The notes under the pieces are model-generated. The model made no database searches. It saw only the letters and a list, made by a program, of their open reading frames with translations, and was not told the DNA's origin. Below, one piece after another: positions 21,993-25,367 of a stretch of DNA of 25,367 bases (its first letter is position 1; every line of letters starts with the position of its first letter). Made by a program: the position numbers and the translations under genes. This DNA comes from CAYLRF01 sp964385995 (GTDB lineage Bacteria; Bacillota; Clostridia; Lachnospirales; Lachnospiraceae), in the NCBI GenBank assembly GCA_964385995.1, contig CAYLRF010000021.1, positions 1 through 25,367 of the forward strand. Reading direction: 5' to 3'.

Positions 21993-23213
21993 TTAAGAAA
22001 TCCTGACATAGTGATTCTTTGAAACTTCCCTGATAAGCCCTTTAAGCTCCAGAGAAACCGCCGCCGCGGCCGCCTTCGCCGCCGTAAGGTGCGCCTCGCC
22101 CGCCGCCTGTGTCAGGCTTTTCGCGTAAAAATCAAAGCAACTATACACTACTTTTTCATCGGGTTCAAGCTCTAATTTGCCTGACGCGTCGTTACCCGCG
22201 CCGTCGTTTTTCGCGCGGGGATGTTCGAAAAGATGCTTCTCGTCCTCCGCCGATCCCGGCTCCCCGGTGTCTTTTTCTGCGCGGGTGTGTTCGAAAAGAT
22301 GCTCCTCTTCCATCGATCCCGGCTCTTTGCTGTCTCTTCTCCCGCGGGCGCGGACGAAAAGGCCCGTCTCCTCCAAAAAATCTTCCGGCGATATAAGTAT
22401 ACCCGCGCCCTGTTTTATAAGTCTGTGACAGCCGCGGCTAAGTTCGCTTGTAACGGGCCCCGGAAGCGCGTAAACGTCCCTGCCCTGCTCCAGCGCCTGA
22501 TCCGCCGTTATAAGAGAGCCGCTTCTCTCCCTCGCCTCAATGACAAGCACGATATCGCAAAGTCCGCTTATGATCCTGTTTCTCGCGGGAAAATACCGCG
22601 CCAGAGGCTTCGCCCCGAGCGGCTGCTCAGAGATGACTCCCCCGCATGCGGCCAGTCTCGTATAAAGATTATAATTTTCCCTCGGATAGCAGACGTCGAC
22701 TCCGCAGCCAAGGACCCCGTAGACGTCTCCTTTCGCGTCTAAGGCCGCCTTCTCTCCTATGCCGTCTATACCCCTTGCCATGCCGCTTACGACCTGCACG
22801 CCGGCCCCGGCCAGCGCGGCGGAAAAGCGCCTCGCCATCATTTCCCCGTAGGCGCTGCACTCTCTCGCGCCTATGACGGCCACGGAGGGTCGAGTATCAT
22901 CCGGAAGATGTCCCTTCACGTACAGCGCGTAAGGCGGCGCGGGTATCTCTTTAAGCCTTACGGGATAATCCTCGCTTACCGCCGTATACATCTTCACCTC
23001 TTTCTTTAAAAGCTTCTCATACTCCCCGTCCAAATCCCAGCCGGACTTTCCCGCCTGTATATTCGACGCGATTTCGGGATCGAGCCCCCTTTTTATCATC
23101 AGCGCCTCGCTTAATTCGTAAATTTCCCTCGCGTCGTGGAAACTTTCGCGGATCTTCTTTTTCGTCTGATTTCCCACGCCCTTTACGTTCGCGAACCAAT
23201 ATTCGTATTTCAT
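21993..23213 (-). CDS. dprA: DNA-processing protein DprA (Smf)
   Basis: DprA binds incoming single-stranded DNA and loads RecA during natural transformation. The 406-residue protein has an N-terminal helical region, a Rossmann-like core with AVIGARECSAYGEMMARRF, VVSGMARGIDGIGEKAAL, GVLGCGVDVCYPREN, ISEQPLG, FPARNRIISGL and GSLITADQALEQGRDVYALPG, and a C-terminal winged-helix-like part. It is longer than usual because the linker at about residues 280-340 holds three related 21-22-residue units (EETGLFVRARG..., EEEHLFEHTRA..., EDEKHLFEHPRA...). The ATG has GGGAGGGG upstream. It sits between comM and topA. Confidence 0.96.
   Translation of the reverse strand: MKYEYWFANVKGVGNQTKKKIRESFHDAREIYELSEALMIKRGLDPEIASNIQAGKSGWDLDGEYEKLLKKEVKMYTAVSEDYPVRLKEIPAPPYALYVKGHLPDDTRPSVAVIGARECSAYGEMMARRFSAALAGAGVQVVSGMARGIDGIGEKAALDAKGDVYGVLGCGVDVCYPRENYNLYTRLAACGGVISEQPLGAKPLARYFPARNRIISGLCDIVLVIEARERSGSLITADQALEQGRDVYALPGPVTSELSRGCHRLIKQGAGILISPEDFLEETGLFVRARGRRDSKEPGSMEEEHLFEHTRAEKDTGEPGSAEDEKHLFEHPRAKNDGAGNDASGKLELEPDEKVVYSCFDFYAKSLTQAAGEAHLTAAKAAAAAVSLELKGLIREVSKNHYVRIS
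22200..22385. repeat. 63-66-bp tandem repeat inside dprA, three units
   Basis: GTTCGAAAAGATGCT occurs at 22223 and 22289 (66 bases apart, with a three-base indel), each followed by GATCCCGGCTC. A third, more diverged unit (GGACGAAAAGGCCCGTCTCC) follows at about 22350. All indels are multiples of three, so the reading frame is kept. Confidence 0.88.
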
Positions 23214-23284
23214 CTTCCCCTCCCGATGTTTTATGTGTTTCGCCTATTTATCGCGCATTTTCGATTTTTCGGCTTTTTCGGCTT

Positions 23285-23475
23285 TTCGGATGTTCCCCTC
23301 TTGTTTCGGATTTTCGGATGTTTCCCCTTGTTATTTACATATTTCCCACAGTCGACCTTCAGCCAAGCTCCTCTTTCAGCTCTCGAATGTTCCTCTTGTT
23401 TCGGCTTTTCGAACGCTCCCCTTGTTATTCACATATTCCCCACTGTCAGCCGGTAGCTGAGCGCCTCCTGTAAAT
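23285..23475. repeat. 94-97-bp duplication covering the 3' end of comM
   Basis: The segment running from the last codons of comM through CTTGTTATTCACATATTCCCC and TGTTTCGG...TTCG is repeated once further downstream (CTTGTTATTTACATATTTCCC at 23327). CTTGTTATT occurs at 23327 and 23421, 94 bases apart. The outer copy corresponds to the comM end but has diverged and is not coding. Confidence 0.85.
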
Positions 23476-24976
23476 GTTCCCGGGTGACCTCCTCAGACAC
23501 CGCGAGATCCGCTATGGTCCTCGCGACCGCAAGCGTCTTATAATATGTCCTCGCGGTTAGCCCCAGCCTCTCAAACGCGGCTTCCATGAGCTTTTTGGCG
23601 TCGCTTTTAAGGTGACAGACTTTCTCTATGTCCCTGCCGGTAAGCTGCGCGTTCGTGCTCACGCCGTACTTTCTCAGCCTTTCTTTTTGTATCTTCCTCG
23701 CCGCCGTGACACGCCCTCTTATCTGCTCGGACGTCTCCTCCCCCGAAAAAGCCGTAAGCTCGTCATATTTCACCTTTTCGACCTGCACGCATATGTCGAT
23801 ACGATCCAGAAACGGGTGGCTTAATTTTCCCATGTAAGCGTCTATCTGCGCACGGGAACAATGACATTTGTCAAGATCCGGATAATATCCGCAGGGACAG
23901 GGGTTCATGGCCGCGACAAGGAGAAATTCTGCCGGGAAGAGATACTCGCCCTGAGCGCGCAGTATCTTTATCTTATGCTCCTCTATGGGCTGTCTTAAAA
24001 GCTCCAGAATGTTTCGGGGAAATTCGGCGATCTCGTCCAAGAAAAGCACTCCCTTATGAGCGAGACTTATCTCTCCCGGCTTCGGGTTATTGCCCCCGCC
24101 CACGAGCGCGGCCTTCGTGACCGAGTGGTGAACCTCGCGGAAAGGACGCTTCTTTATGAGCGGGACGCGCTCGTTTAAGCCTCCTACTATGCTGTAGATC
24201 ATGGTAAGCTCCATGCTCTCCTCGGCGGAAAGCTCGGGTAGGATCGTGGGAATACGCTTCGCTATCATGCTTTTCCCGGCGCCGGGCGGTCCTATCATCA
24301 GCATGTTGTGACCGCCCGCAACCGCTATCTGGGCCGCCCTTTTCGCGGCGGACTGGCCGCAGACTTCGCTGTAATCCACCCCGAAATCATCCGAATCGGC
24401 CATGCCCGCCGTACCGTCGTCATCCGCGTCGGTATTTTCATCTTCCCGCGTAATCTTACGGGAAAATCCGCCGGAGATAAGAGCGCATACCTCGTTAAGT
24501 GATCGCGCCCCGATAATCTCTATGCCGCTTTCAAGTCTTCCCTCTCTCTCGTTGTCAAACGGCACCACACAGCGGCGGTAACCGCTTTTCTTCGCCTCCA
24601 TCACTATGGGCAATATGCCGGGAATCTGCTTTACGGACCCGTCAAGCCCCAGTTCCCCCACGAAAAGCGTATCTTTCATGTCGCCGGCCGGCACCTTCCC
24701 CAATGCCTTAAGCACGGCCACAGCCACCGGAAGATCGAACATGGTGCCTTTCTTTCTGATATTCGCGGGAGAAAGATTTACCACTATCTTTTTCGGCGGA
24801 ATCTCTATGCCGGAATTGTAAATGGCAGAGTGCACGCGCTCCGCCGCCTCCTTTACCTCCGATGAGAGATAACCCACCATGTGAAAGAGCGGAATGCCGT
24901 TCGTCACATCCGCCTCCACGCGCACGAACTCCACGTAAAGCCCCCTAAGCGACGCCGATAAGACGCTGCTGACCAT
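23429..24976 (-). CDS. comM: ComM/YifB-family AAA ATPase (Mg chelatase-like)
   Basis: ComM is a hexameric helicase that promotes branch migration during natural transformation. Firmicute members are usually annotated YifB. The 515-residue protein has an N-terminal Lon-S5-like domain (LYVEFVRVEADVTNGIPLFHMVG, NLSPANIRKKGTMFDLPVA). An acidic linker follows (about residues 177-198, REDENTDADDDGT), longer than in typical members. Then come VCGQSAAKRA, Walker A GPPGAGKS (229-236), Walker B GVLFLDEIAEF, a cysteine cluster (CPCGYYPDLDKCHCS) and the C-terminal Mg chelatase domain. ATG 24976 has GGAGGT seven bases upstream. It is first in comM-dprA-topA, with its own promoter. Confidence 0.96.
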   Translation of the reverse strand: MVSSVLSASLRGLYVEFVRVEADVTNGIPLFHMVGYLSSEVKEAAERVHSAIYNSGIEIPPKKIVVNLSPANIRKKGTMFDLPVAVAVLKALGKVPAGDMKDTLFVGELGLDGSVKQIPGILPIVMEAKKSGYRRCVVPFDNEREGRLESGIEIIGARSLNEVCALISGGFSRKITREDENTDADDDGTAGMADSDDFGVDYSEVCGQSAAKRAAQIAVAGGHNMLMIGPPGAGKSMIAKRIPTILPELSAEESMELTMIYSIVGGLNERVPLIKKRPFREVHHSVTKAALVGGGNNPKPGEISLAHKGVLFLDEIAEFPRNILELLRQPIEEHKIKILRAQGEYLFPAEFLLVAAMNPCPCGYYPDLDKCHCSRAQIDAYMGKLSHPFLDRIDICVQVEKVKYDELTAFSGEETSEQIRGRVTAARKIQKERLRKYGVSTNAQLTGRDIEKVCHLKSDAKKLMEAAFERLGLTARTYYKTLAVARTIADLAVSEEVTREHLQEALSYRLTVGNM

Positions 24977-25032
24977 AACATGTACCTCCGACGATATATT
25001 TTAAAATCACAGGTGAAAATATGGCTGAACAG

Positions 25033-25046
25033 CCGGATATATCCGG
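25033..25046. promoter_or_regulatory. 14-bp perfect palindrome in the comM leader
   Basis: CCGGATATATCCGG lies in the transcribed leader, between the -10 box and the start codon of comM. It could be an operator or a small hairpin. No binding protein is identified. Confidence 0.5.
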
Positions 25047-25076
25047 AAGGAAGAACCCCTCCGACCTGCGAGGAAT

Positions 25077-25105
25077 ATTTTTTCACAGTCAGAGGGAAAT
25101 GTCAA
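25077..25105 (-). promoter_or_regulatory. Promoter of the comM-dprA-topA run
   Basis: A perfect TTGACA (25100-25105) and AAAAAT (25077-25082, four of six matches) are 17 bases apart on the minus strand. The leader would be about 95 bases. Confidence 0.6.
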
Positions 25106-25135
25106 TATGATGGGCGAAATTTTTTGCCGAGTGTA

Positions 25136-25186
25136 TAAACCGAAAATGATAATGTCCTGATAAACCGCAAATGAAAATGTCCCCGA
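25136..25186. repeat. 25-bp tandem repeat at the right edge of the window
   Basis: TAAACCGAAAATGATAATGT (25136) and TAAACCGCAAATGAAAATGT (25161) are 25 bases apart, each followed by CC and GA. Short AT-rich direct repeats of this kind resemble the ends of some insertion sequences. No transposase is visible in this window. The remaining bases to 25367 show no gene. Confidence 0.8.
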
Positions 25187-25367
25187 AAATCTTCAAGTAT
25201 TAGCACCGCCCCTTTGCCCTACACTGCCCGTATTTACTCTGACGAACGAAATTCACCCAATGGGGTATTCGGAAATCGAAATTTCCGGTTGTCATCCGCT
25301 GCCGAATCGTGTTATCCTTGCCTGTGTGAAGTCGCCGATGAGATCTGCTGTGAACGTGATGTCAAAA

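Overview
The window is a GC-rich piece (roughly 55% by eye) of a low-GC-lineage type genome, most likely a Clostridia/Lachnospirales-like Firmicute. The reasons are the WhiA plus Crh-like cluster, MecA, an ExoA of exactly Bacillus length, a CIRCE-controlled groESL, a YpsC-type RNA methyltransferase, strong AGGAGG ribosome binding sites and sigma-A-type promoters. Almost all recognisable genes are core housekeeping functions. I see no rRNA, tRNA, CRISPR array or intact mobile element.

Layout, left to right. (1) 96-5654, minus strand: one tightly packed run in the transcribed order luxS, YcxB-like membrane protein, tsaE, tsaB, rimI, rnz, tsaD, ispD. It contains the tRNA t6A genes together with RNase Z, so tRNA modification and tRNA 3' processing are combined, and the luxS promoter stands at its head. 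(2) 5895-7112, plus: coaBC, alone. (3) 7294-10830, minus: RNA methyltransferase, rdgB, nrdR and exoA, a nucleic-acid and nucleotide maintenance group. (4) 11173-12036, minus: fba with its own promoter. (5) 12302-14655, minus: murB, whiA and an HPr/Crh-like gene overlapping whiA. (6) 15168-15863, plus: mecA, divergent from murB, ending in a bidirectional terminator. (7) 16285-16773, minus: a two-helix membrane protein of unknown function. (8) 17259-19379, minus: groES-groEL with CIRCE and a consensus promoter. (9) 19376-25105, minus: comM, dprA, topA and a small unknown gene, with a promoter before comM.

The unusual material is between the genes. Many 5' leaders and intergenic regions hold degenerate tandem duplications with different units: 63 bp x4 before murB, with a fifth copy before luxS; about 36 bp x3 before coaBC; 29-30 bp x8 before the membrane-protein gene; about 33 bp x2 before the small gene; about 70 bp x2 at two other places; and about 95 bp covering the 3' end of comM. 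The same kind of expansion appears inside the DprA linker (63-66 bp x3). The most striking case is the luxS/murB repeat. It is gap-free between loci, sits at exactly the same distance from both start codons, lies just after a -10 box in luxS, has a length divisible by three, and is open in frame with both genes. It is the best candidate here for an undescribed cis-regulatory or leader-peptide element.

The genes with the clearest functional interest are the Crh-like protein, which has Asp in place of the phosphorylatable His but keeps the regulatory Ser, and the rnz insertion in the t6A cluster. All coordinates and start choices come from reading the sequence. No database search was possible, so family names rest on recognised motifs.
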